From the NCBI GenBank assembly GCA_019648995.1, contig BLXT01005682.1:887006-909488 (forward strand): a stretch of DNA of 22,483 nucleotides, written 5' to 3'. The position numbers were made by a program, and so were the translations under genes. Shown in pieces: positions 10,216-18,971 of this stretch (position 1 is the first letter of the stretch; every line of letters begins with the position of its first letter). Below the pieces are notes generated by a model that had not been told where the DNA came from, did no database searches, and saw only the letters and a list, made by a program, of their open reading frames with translations. This DNA is from Plakobranchus ocellatus. Lineage: Eukaryota; Mollusca; Gastropoda; Plakobranchidae.

Positions 10216-10798
10216 TTGAGCAAGTGACAGAAAACGCACTGAAAAAAGTTAAATAAAAATTGTATTTTTAAATAATAAAATTTGAGCATTTTACTAAGAG
10301 AACACACACACACACAAGAGGAAAAAAAATACGAATTCATAATACTGTTGCAAACAGTGGAAACTTAATTTGACATAGCTCTGTTTACCCTGTAATAAAT
10401 GGCATAGAGGCCATAAATATTGTTAGTATCAATTGCGATGACAATGTGTGTGTGTTTGGGGGGGGGGAGGGAGAGGGGGTTAGGGACCCCCTATTTTAAC
10501 CTATTTTAAATATATTTAGCAATGCAAATTTATTCATGCAAGTGGAGCGAAATGTGACAGTTACTTGCGATGCATGACGTAAAAGTCACCATGACTGTAT
10601 CTTTAAATATGCAATGAAATAAAATTGCTGCTTTTAAAATTTTTAATAAACGATCGGTTTTTTGTTTTTTTAGTTTTTATTTATTTATTTTTTTTTTTTT
10701 TAAAACAAAATAAGTTTTCGGCAGGATAAAAATTATCCCATATAATTATTATATTATTTGCCACATCTGGACTAGCAAGAAAACACCATGACCCATTT
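10216..10798. other. 3' flank and spacer
   Basis: Begins with AATAAA at 10252 and further A/T-rich signals that may end the upstream transcript. It contains a short AC repeat (10302-10316) and a G-rich tract (10458-10484). No coding frame of interest. Confidence 0.5.
10458..10484 (+). other. G-rich tract with four G runs (possible G-quadruplex)
   Basis: A run of ten or more G, then GGG, GGGGG and GGG separated by one to three bases, next to a GT repeat. The spacing meets the usual G3+ N1-7 pattern. Nothing ties it to a promoter. Confidence 0.5.
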
Positions 10799-10885
10799 GC
10801 TGGTAAGATTAGGGCATTGCTTAAAAAAAAAACAACTCCAGAGCAGAAACATAATGACACGGAGGTTTTTGCCTCCGCATAAATA
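10799..10885 (-). mobile_element. Partial copy of the repeat found at 11999-12130 (opposite orientation)
   Basis: The reverse complement of this stretch aligns with 12000-12130. Shared blocks are TATTTA.GCGGAGGCAA, then CGTGTC.TTATGTTTCTG, then CTCTGGAG, a T run, and TTAAGCAATGCC. Differences are few outside the T run. It contains a small perfect hairpin (CGGAGG/CCTCCG, 10860-10877). Homology stops on the far side of the GGCATTGCTTAA block, so this copy lacks the hammerhead-like arm of the larger element. It has no coding capacity. Confidence 0.7.
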
Positions 10886-11937
10886 CTCCGAGAAACTAAG
10901 GAGACGTAGAACAAAATTAGAACTCGTATCAATTTATGAACACGATTAAGTGGCATTTCATGGATGCAAGATTTATGGTGGTCATTTTTATCTCTATGGC
11001 AAAAAGAAAGTTGAACTGCGTGATGACTAGCCATATTAATATATAGTGTTGCCTTATATCGTCTTAAATAAATAAAGATCATGATTAAAATTAATGCATA
11101 ATGTTAAATGACTGAGTCAACATCACATATATGGATATTTGCTTTCAACATACTGGAGCATTTTTCTTACATATGCCATGCATGGATTACTTTTGCATCT
11201 GTTTATGCGAACATCATAAGAATTGTGTTGTACTGTAGTATCAAGATTGTAGCTTCTGTAAATAACTATCATAATCACGGACTAATTGTGAAATCAAAAT
11301 TAAGGACAGAAAGGAAGGAAGTAAAAGTACCGCACTACCGCTGCAAAACTAAAAAAAAGAAAAAAACAAATAACGAAATTAGAAATAAAAGTATTCACAA
11401 TTATAATTTCAACATACGCGAAGTTTTCTTGCGTTATTATTATGATTTTAAAACAAAAATAAATAAATAATCCCCCCTCCCCCCAAACAAAAACAAGTAC
11501 ATTGCATACCAACGTATATATAGACAGCGACCAATGGCTATAAAAGGTTAAGAATAGAGTTTTCACTAAGTATTGTTCTGCTATCATGTGCCTTCAAAAC
11601 CGTTTTCCAGCTATTTGCCTAGCTGGATAAGCATTCCAAAGAAGCGTGTCTAATAATTCCATAGAATCAATTATCTGTGAGCTCGGTGTCAGAGGCGGAC
11701 TGAAAAAGAGAGTATATGTATCAGATGGATGCTAACCTAATCAAATCTCTGCGGCTGTGCTCTATTACATATGCCCTGGATTAAGCTGACCTTTTCCCAG
11801 CGTTAAAGGTTGGGCGAGTGTGGTGAGTCCAAGCAAAAGGAGCCATTTTTTACCTCGAGAATATTCTTCATTCCTTCTCAACTTTTTTTCTCTTTGTTTT
11901 TTAAACGATGATCATTGTCAGAAGGAAAGATTAAGAG
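10886..11937. other. Spacer with one GC-richer patch
   Basis: Mostly AT-rich; frames at 10681-11082 (minus) and 11108-11470 (plus) overlap repeat sequence or A/T runs and are not supported. 11580-11830 is more GC-balanced and holds short protein-like frames (for example 11623-11729) too short to call. Confidence 0.4.
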
Positions 11938-12166
11938 TAAGATGTTTCGCCGTATGGGCTTCATCAGTCTAAAAGATATGGCATTACTTAAAAAAAAAAA
12001 TATTTAAGCGGAGGCAACAGCGGCCGTGTCTTTATGTTTCTGCTCTGGAGCCTTTTTTTTTTTTTTTTTTNNNNNNNNNNNNNNNNNNNNNNNNNTTTTT
12101 TTTTTTTTTTAAGCAATGCCTTATCTTTTACACTGATGAAGCCAATACGGCGAAATGTCTAAATGT
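11938..12166. mobile_element. Palindromic repeat element; both arms carry a hammerhead-like core
   Basis: The left arm (about 11938-11998) and the right arm (about 12096-12166) are inverted copies, roughly 85-90% identical by eye. From the outside in, each arm contains GTTTCGCCGTAT.GGCTTC, ATCAGT, (t)AAAAGAT, GGCATT.CTTAA and a homopolymer. Between them lies a non-repeated core (12000-12052) shared with 10799-10885. Read outward, each arm gives CTGATGA + A + GCC..GGC + GAAA, the conserved core order of a hammerhead ribozyme with a short stem II. Such motifs are known in Penelope-like elements and other non-coding retroelements. No clear cleavage site or stems I/III were found. It is a non-coding remnant. 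Confidence 0.65.
12071..12095. other. 25-base N gap inside a poly(T) tract
   Basis: Flanked by about eighteen T on the left and fifteen T on the right, inside the loop side of the palindrome above. The combination of homopolymer and inverted repeat probably defeated assembly. Confidence 0.95.
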
Positions 12167-12363
12167 TTTACTGTATCATTAATTAACTTTGTGAGTACCT
12201 TTTAGTTTTCAATGTAATACTTAGTTGGCAAATGTCTACTTTGTATTTACTTTATATATCAGTTTAGTTGCCATTGGATCCTTTGGATCCCAGATTTTAT
12301 ATTGTTTGTAGTGTTTCCTGAATCGTGATCTTGCCAATTTTTAATTATGTAAACAGAAAAAAA

Positions 12364-12551
12364 GCTAATAATAGCAGTAGTAGTGGCAATAGCAGCAGCA
12401 GCAGCGGTAGTAATAAGAGTATAGTAGAAGTAGTAGTACTACTACTTTTAATATAAATTCTAGTATCAGTAGTAGAAGTAACAGCAGCAGCCGCAGTGGC
12501 AGCAGCTGTAGTAATAGGAGTAGTAGTGATACTAGTTGTAGTAGTATCAAC
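12364..12551. repeat. Degenerate AGY/AGT trinucleotide tract
   Basis: About 190 bp of mixed AGC, AGT, AAT and GGT triplets, including a perfect palindrome GTAGTAGTACTACTAC near 12429. Minus-strand open frames encode only Leu, Thr, Ala or Ser runs and follow from the lack of stops in such triplets. Not a gene. Confidence 0.9.
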
Positions 12552-12957
12552 ATAATCATTATCACTGTCTGTGTCCACCCCGAGTAATATCGCTCAAATC
12601 ATTCCTGCGGTGTTTCTTATTAGGCTTTTTGTTGAAGGCAATTGCCTTAATCATGAGATGACGTTTAGGTTTCTATTATGATTTTCTGTGTCAGACGCGG
12701 ATGTGGAAAGGAACGACATTTCGTAAAAGACTTTTTGTATCATTTATGAGACAAACTAATTTGTTTACATCCTGAATTGTTATTCCGGCCATCTGAGATT
12801 TTTGTGTTCGATTAAGTGTTTGACAAACGTGTCTACAATTTAACGTGTCTATGAAGTCGACCTAAATTTGATTGTTTTGCACAATTCTCTACGTCGTATA
12901 AGTGACCCGGATAGGAAGGCATATCCTGTACCATCAGTTTTCTGTTTGTCTCCTCAG

Positions 12958-13009
12958 TCTCTTCCAAGACTCGTATAGAAAGGCTGCAGGCTTATAATTC
13001 ACACGTACG
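12958..13009 (+). other. Orphan exon-like segment with strong splice sites
   Basis: TTTCTGTTTGTCTCCTCAG ends at 12957, a textbook acceptor, and ACG|GTAAGT at 13009/13010 is a textbook donor. The 52-base segment is open in one frame only, encoding SSKTRIERLQAYNSHV. It could be an internal coding exon of an unseen plus-strand gene. It could also be a 5' UTR exon of the gene beginning at 15640; a further acceptor TATTTTACAG lies at 15271-15280. Another possibility is a TATA-driven first exon (TATAAG at 12897). No phase partner is identified. Confidence 0.35.
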
Positions 13010-13743
13010 GTAAGTTGCTCTTTGCTTTACTAGGTTGCAGAGATTCCCCGGATAAATTTATTTATTATGGGCTTTAAAATAAATTACATTTTATTCATCA
13101 ATGTAGCTTGTCTCATTTCATGATTATCACGGTGTTATAATTAGGCTCATTTTTATAGCTATGCTTTGCGCTGAAATTTATAAATTGTTCTCATATGTGT
13201 GTGAATTCAAAATGTTTCGCTTTGTTGCTGCTTTTGCCGTTATGGCCTCCCTCGTATCTACTTAAGAACTGTTATCGTTCCGTTCGAAATGATACAGCTT
13301 CAATAAGTATACATTTATTAGTTTTTCTCAGTATGTAAAGGCGATTCTTGTTTCCGTCTCTCATTTTCGTCAGTATATATTTTGAAAATAATAAAAAAAA
13401 TAAAAAAAAAACCAAAAGAAAAACTAAACAAAAAACGATGATAGGCATCTTAGTGCCTATGAGGTCCCTAAGGAGATACAGGCATTGTAATTTCAATGAA
13501 TTTCTTTAGGATAGATATGCGCTATTTTATCTGATATCAATTATATCTAGATGAAAGATCTAGAGATATATCTTAATAATACCAAAACTCAATAGAAATT
13601 TGACGATATGGTACCTTTAGCTCGATTGTCGAGTTCATAATCCCAAGTTGCGACAATCAAAGGACTAACCCTATATCAAATCTCAAAAGTTGAAAATCGG
13701 GAGGCACCCTACCTAGATTTAACTGTAAAAGGCATGGCGCTAA
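13010..13743. other. Spacer, no gene seen
   Basis: AT-rich up to about 13600. A perfect 8-bp inverted repeat, GATTGTCG/CGACAATC, spans 13624-13658. The frame at 13272-13496 (minus) is Leu/Phe/Lys-rich noise over A runs. Confidence 0.4.
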
Positions 13744-13873
13744 TAATATGGCGCTCATGATTCCACCACGGATATGGAGGTATCCCACCCTGCCCTATGG
13801 CATGAAAATAATATGGAGTCTATGCATCCGCCAGGGATAGGAATGCACTGTGGTGTCTATGAATCCCTTTAAA
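13744..13873. repeat. Two diverged tandem copies of a 65-bp unit
   Basis: TAATATGG begins at 13744 and 13809. The two units share TAATATGG.G.C.ATG..T followed by CC.CCA.GGATA.G.A.G, then diverge. A partial third copy (GTGTCTATGAATCCC) starts at about 13853. The unit is GC-richer than its flanks and has no coding potential. Confidence 0.7.
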
Positions 13874-14870
13874 AAATTGTCGACATGTTGATTTCAAAAT
13901 TGTTTCACTGTTAGGAACGTTAGAATTACCAAATGAGACAAAGCAAAACGCGACCCATTGAAGTATAACACTATAATTTTTGTCAAGACAGATGCAGCTA
14001 CTCGATTCAGGATTCAAAACACAGGTGTGGATGTCTTCATCCTATGGGAAAGTGAAAAGTATTGATATAGATGTCTCCTGTTATAGTGATCGTGTCATCA
14101 TAGTTATGTTCGACATTTATTTGGTCAATATTTAAAGTAAGAAGGTATCCCAATTGGATTTTAAATGGGCACTATTTTTAGTTCAATTATATTCAGAAAA
14201 AAATATGATTTATGCATCGATAAGTTTAATTTTTCCGCTCAAGACAAAGGCAACAACAACAACAACAACAAATCGTCGAATAGAGCCTGCATAGTAATAA
14301 TGACAATCGATGTTCTAACAATACCTCATTCAACAATGCTGAGCAATCATTTTTGCACAATCTCCTGAATTTTATAAGTAATGCGAAATCAGAGAGTGAC
14401 CTTTGTTTTCTTTTTCAGTATAGAGACCAACAATTTAAACCTTCTACTTAAATTGTGCTGGATTATCTGGCAGCGAAAATCTCGATAATATATCCTGAAA
14501 TATGTTTTTTTTTTCTGAAGGAATAAACTGGATTCTTTTAAAAAAGTTTATAGCAATTATCAAAATACAGCGACTCTTGTATTTATTCCTGATCGCATTC
14601 CCTACTGCTTATACCAAAAGTGCCTTTCGAGATTTTAAATGCTGATAGTTTACATGATTGTGTACTGCTTGCAATGGTTTTTTGTAGCAGTCATTTTTCC
14701 ATTATTTTAAAATTAGTCGTTTTAGAAAAAAATCACGGTATATAATCATCATTATCTTCTCATATCCGGCTATAAAGCAATTTTTTAAATGCTTATTATT
14801 TTGAATATCCTGCTATTTTTGTGCATCGTATATTATGTGTGTTGCCGCTAGTCACGATTTTATCAAATGA
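13874..14870. other. Spacer with a short (CAA)7 tract
   Basis: A perfect CAA repeat lies at 14251-14271. Frames on both strands (13820-14017 minus, 14165-14368 plus) lack splice support or recognisable motifs. Confidence 0.45.
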
Positions 14871-15071
14871 CTAAACCACAAAAGCTGCCTTTTTAACCTT
14901 AAAAAAGTAGACAGTCACACACGCAAAAAAAAAGAGAAAGAGGGTGAGAGAGAATGCATCGGTCTCTGTCAGACATGCCTACCCTGGAAGACAATTTTTA
15001 AGGAATATCAAAGCAAAAATGGGGAAGATCAGATAAAAATGTGGAACGAAGTTGAATACGGCGGGAACTGA
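14871..15071 (+). CDS. Start-less open frame, possible last exon (66 codons)
   Basis: Open from just after TGA (14868) to TGA (15069-15071). The second half reads as a plausible protein: ECIGLCQTCLPWKTIFKEYQ then SKNGEDQIKMWNEVEYGGN, with Cys, Trp and acidic residues. The first half (KKKEKEGERE) comes from a purine-rich tract that cannot contain stops, so the true exon may start nearer 14915, where TAGACAG is a possible acceptor. No canonical AATAAA follows closely. I do not recognise it. Confidence 0.22.
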   Translation, partial: LNHKSCLFNLKKVDSHTRKKKEKEGERECIGLCQTCLPWKTIFKEYQSKNGEDQIKMWNEVEYGGN

Positions 15072-15420
15072 TTTTGAGTGAACATAAAATAAGCATTATT
15101 ATATAATGCAAGCAAGCCCCAACTAAAAAAAAGAAAAAAAGGTGTGATTAAAACCATAATGAGGTACTTTTAGGCTGGAGCGAATGTAGAGCACATGGCG
15201 AAATAATTTATAGAATGTTCTTTCTAGATCAGTGCGTTTACTGTTGCGATCAGAGTTTTGTTCTATTGTCTATTTTACAGTTTAAAAAAAAAAGGAAGAA
15301 AGAAATAACTCTATTCTATCCGCGTCAAGCGAAAGTCCTTTACGTATTCTGCCATCGTTTTTTGGAATTTAGAACTCTTGGGACCGGTGTAGCACGCCAG
15401 AATACTCTACCCCAGAAAGC

Positions 15421-15548
15421 CTCTAGAGTCAAAATGGCGGCCGCCAGACACACTCTAGAGTCTCTATGGCGGCCGCCAATAACACTATGGAGTCTGCCTG
15501 GCGGCCGCCAAAACTTCTTTAGAGTCTGTGTGGCGGCCACCGGATTGA
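15421..15548. repeat. Four tandem copies of a 32-bp GC-rich repeat on the promoter side of the 93-residue gene
   Basis: Units start at 15421, 15453, 15485 and 15517, exactly 32 bp apart. Each joins an XbaI-like palindrome (CTCTAGAG, later decayed) to the palindrome TGGCGGCCGCCA, which contains a NotI site in the first three units; the fourth has GGCGGCCACC. The first unit includes CAAAATGGCGGC (15430-15441), matching the usual YY1 site. The array ends about 90 bp before ATG 15640. It is by far the most CpG-rich stretch here, so a promoter role is reasonable but not shown. Open frames across it reflect lack of stops. Confidence 0.85.
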
Positions 15549-15639
15549 CTCTGTCTACGCAAAAACGACTCTAGCCCAAGGGACGATAACTGTAAATAAA
15601 AAAAAAATCCCGTACAATTATTGTTCTTGGCGGGGAGAA

Positions 15640-17658
15640 ATGGCTGTCACTTTTCATAAATTTGAAGATTTCTTTCAGAAGAAAATATATCCACCTTCGA
15701 GATATGATAATCCAGGAAGGAAGATCAATTACAGACGAGCAGTTGCAAAATTTCATTCGTCGCACGCGATCCTGAACCGTATGGTCAAGCATAGAAATCA
15801 ATGTGAGTTAACTTCATTCAAAATCTGATATCCTTTTGTGGGTCTGACGTCATAATGTTCCTGGAATTCGTCCGCCACATAATTCCTAGAATTCTGACGG
15901 CACAACTCTCATGCTCAAAAATGAAAATGTTGAACAGGTCATGCTTTTACAATGAGCTTAGTGTTGGGTATGTGAGAATCGTTTTCTTCAATTATTTATA
16001 ACTAGATCTAACTGGGTAGCGTTCGATGAACGGAGTTACAAGTGAGATATGAGAGCAATCATCGGATTCAAAAAGAACAATACTAACTCCGACATGTTTG
16101 ATAAATTCATAGATCAAAATGTGACTGCAGTGTAACAAGCTGAATGGAATGTTTTCACATGAAATAAAAAAAGAGTTTATGGATGAAAGAACAGATGACT
16201 TTGTACACTGATGGAACTAAATTAAATTAGTCTTCCTGTATTTAAGCTATTTTATGGAATAAGTCAAACTGTGTGTTTATGTGCAGTAGAGTTGACAGGA
16301 CAGCATTTCCCCATCAAAACACAGGCTGATATTGAATGGGCATAATCACAACAGCAATATTCTTCTAAAAAAAACAGCCTGAGACTGAATGTGCATATTC
16401 AGATGAATAATATTCCTCATATAAAATAATTTGATTGCAGCTGGCATAGAGTAAAGATTTATCCTTGTATTTGTTTCTATCTTCTTTGACATTGAAAATT
16501 TTTAATGGACTTTTGGAATAACATTCACATTCAAAATGAGAATTGAATTATTTCAAATTTGCAAAATGCAAACCTCTATTCGATGCACCGGTTTCCTCTG
16601 CAAATTTAATTGTTTCCTCTGTGAATATGAAGCAATCCGGAAAAATTTAGCAACCCATTTATAATTTTATATACTGACCATCAAAATTAACCGACCATGT
16701 AGAAAAAACATCGTAATGATAACTTATAGGCCTGTACTTAATGCGAGCAATGATGTTCATCAATTTAACAAGAACAATAAAATTAAAACGTTAGAGCTTG
16801 AAACATAAAGTATCCGTTATTTTTTAAAATATAATTTGGAAAAAACTGGTCTTTTAATCCTTACGTTTAGTATAAACTATATCGAGGTCACAAACAGACA
16901 GATTGAAGTCAAACTAACTCAAAGCAAAACAATATCTCAAGGGGAAGGGGGAAAGGGGGGAAAGTATGTTTTTTTTTTTTTTTTTCGGTTTGCTTGGAAA
17001 CTCTAAAAGAGGTAATTAGCTTTTGTTTCAAACAGCTAGAGCTTTGAGTATGAAACATAGTATTTGTGGCGATTATTTAGCAGATGAATCTCGATTGATT
17101 GAATTTTTCAAGTGCGAATGATTTCCCTTAGTAGAGTGGTTTTTGGTGTGAAGAGAGTAAGATTGGCGTAGGCGGGGCTTACGCCACATAGAGTCTAGAG
17201 TGTTTCTGGCGGCCGCCAACCTGGCTCTAGAGTCTGTCTGGCGTAAGAGTCATTCTGGCGTGTTACACAGACAATTTCCTCTTGGAAACTTTGAAGAGAT
17301 ATTTTTAGTTCAATATGGCGCGTGCAAAAGCACTAGATCAGGCCAGCTAGATTCCAGTCTCTAAGTACAGTGAACTCCATAAATAAGGGCTTTGGCTGTA
17401 AAAATATCTTTGCTCTAACGGCACTATAAACTCCTCTACATTCTAAGAAAAAATCTAGCATGACGGTGGTATAAAACGTGATACTTAGCTATGATACTGG
17501 TCTGTAACCAATGTAACGTCTATTTCTAATCATCCACAGGTCTAATAAAACTCTTAGAGAATACTGAAGATCTTTGTTATCGTTTGCTGCGAGCGGCCAA
17601 GTTAAACGAAGATGTAAATGGATGGAAAATGAAGAAATCTGAGGTCGTTGTTATCTGA
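15640..17658 (+). CDS. Two-exon gene for a small basic protein of 93 residues, unidentified
   Basis: Exon 1 is 15640-15802 and starts AGAAATGG, a good initiation context. It encodes 54 residues beginning MAVTFHKFEDFFQKKIYPPS and ending NRMVKHRNQ. The donor GTGAGT is at 15803. Exon 2 (17540-17658) follows ATCCACAG and encodes LIKLLENTEDLCYRLLRAAK, NEDVNGWKMKKSEVVVI and TGA at 17656. Both sites are phase 1 and the split codon becomes Cys (T+GT), so the splice is consistent on three independent counts. The product is Lys/Arg-rich, with residues about 30-76 probably helical and amphipathic. It has no signal peptide or membrane helix. The intron is 1737 bp. Upstream lie four 32-bp GC-rich repeats; downstream, AATAAA occurs at 18098 and 18114. 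The role is unknown. Confidence 0.7.
16316..16425. repeat. Diverged tandem duplication of about 54 bp
   Basis: The two halves share ACAG.CTGA.A.TGAATG.GCAT and CAATATTC/ATAATATTC.TC blocks in the same order. Intronic and non-coding. Confidence 0.6.
17179..17268. repeat. Inverted copy of the 32-bp satellite and its left flank, inside the intron
   Basis: The reverse complement of this stretch aligns with 15387-15477. Both begin GTGTA.CACGCCAGAAT, continue ACTCT and CCAGA.AG.CTCTAGAG, then TGGCGGCCGCCAGA.ACAC, and end TCTAGA...CTCTATG. About four in five positions agree by eye. The flanking GGCGTA/TACGCC hairpin (17165-17184) adds to the GC-rich patch. No target-site duplication is apparent at either outer edge. 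Confidence 0.75.
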
Positions 17659-18119
17659 CCAGGTTTATAGTTTACACAAGTTTGCCTTTACATCGTGTCA
17701 CATCGCTGACATTGTTCGCAAATTGATCTGACCTAGCAAGGCATGACTCAATCACCTTGCTTGAGCTGCGTGACGGCTCTATGTCTTTAAGACATTATTT
17801 TTGGGTATTTACTTTTTTTTAAAGCGGTGACGCACAGCGATAAAAACGAGACACCGTCACATTTTATTGTGCATACTACCCTTAGATTTTTAAATAATTA
17901 ATACAGCAAGCCTTAGAGAGATGTGGGATAAACAGAATCCAGGATAGATTCTTGTTTTAGCTTTGCTTTCTACTAAGAGGAGGCTGCGCTGCAACCGGTT
18001 TAAAAAAAAAAAAAAAAAAGAAAGATCTAAATATACTAATATTTACTTAAGCAAATGCAAGTTCAACGCAACATTTTTAAAGATGTGCGAAACCTTCAAT
18101 AAACATACATAGGAATAAA
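17659..18119 (+). other. Probable 3' UTR with polyA signals
   Basis: Follows the stop of the 93-residue gene. Two AATAAA hexamers lie at 18098-18103 and 18114-18119. A short perfect stem (AGCAAGG/CCTTGCT, about 17735-17761) and an A18 run at 18002-18019 are also present. Confidence 0.4.
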
Positions 18120-18931
18120 GAGAAAACGAAGCCTTTAACCATTTAAAACCATTACATTTAAAACTAGAGAGAATAAAATAGCCATTTAAAAAGGATATGC
18201 TTTAGTCTCATATTGATGGAGGTTGCAGATGCCGAGCCAACTTCTCCTCTATAAATTGGCAATAAGCTTACAGTTTTATATCTTGAACTATCAATTGGTT
18301 ATTGCCACCGCTAGCAGCTGTTTTGTTATAGAAAAAGATTAAAATGACCCTTCGCGTTTTGCAAATCATGCGCTTGTGTTATTAGTGCTGTTACTACATC
18401 CATTAAAGTGAACTTGCTCTGAATTTTACATATAAAAGTTTCTCTGTTATATGAGGGAAAAATTATCACGTTAGAAAGTCTTAATTTTTTGATTGGGTTA
18501 ATTTCCAAAACTGTTTATACCAAATTTCAAACGACGAAATTTTTAGCCGTTTATGCCCCGATGTTATAATAACACGGTGTATTAATTATAAGAATCATGA
18601 TGTGAATAATCAGGCATAATCAAGCGAGTGCTGAAAGCTAATCATTCATACAATTGTCCATATACAAGGTAAATACGTACACTGCGTCGTTCAAAGTAAT
18701 TACATTTTCATTGATGCCATGAGGTCTAGTCACCTGCGCAAGTTCTAAAGAGCCTCAGAGGTTGCGGTTACTTTGCTTGTTTTTCCACATGGACTCACAA
18801 AATCAAGACAGGGTCAACCAAAACGACCAGGTGTGGTGATAAGGAGTGGTCATGGGAAGTACAAAAGAAAATGGGAAAGTACGTGGACATAATATTGACG
18901 AGATTTTTTTTATTGTTTGTTTGTTGTTGTT

Positions 18932-18971
<40 letters not shown>

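Larger units (their letters stand above)
15803..17539 (+). other. Intron of the 93-residue gene
   Basis: 1737 bp, GTGAGT...CCACAG. It holds a tandem duplication (16316-16425), a T run at about 16970-16985, purine-rich G runs near 16940, and an inverted copy of the upstream satellite at 17179-17268. Confidence 0.65.

Noticed and set aside
10681-11082. 133-codon minus-strand ORF
   Set aside because: Its second half is repeat sequence (10799-10885) and an A/T run. The first half has no splice or homology support.
11623-11729. Short plus-strand frame in a GC-richer patch (ICELGVRGGLKKRVYVSDG)
   Set aside because: About 33 codons, no clear acceptor or donor at its ends, and no homology recognised.
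12345-12578. Two minus-strand ORFs of 66-77 codons
   Set aside because: They are Thr/Ala/Leu runs produced by the degenerate trinucleotide tract.
15215-15574. 119-codon plus-strand and 66-codon minus-strand ORFs over the 32-bp satellite
   Set aside because: The GC-rich repeat has few stops. With a 32-bp period the reading frame changes each unit, so no repeated peptide results, and neither frame joins the real exon at 15640.
16935-16965. G-rich purine tract as a G-quadruplex
   Set aside because: Only three separated G runs before the sequence becomes A/T-rich, short of the four needed.
18326-18418. Minus-strand 30-codon segment after AAATTCAG (LMDVVTALITQAHDLQ)
   Set aside because: Plausible acceptor and composition, but too short to separate from chance and with no partner exon.
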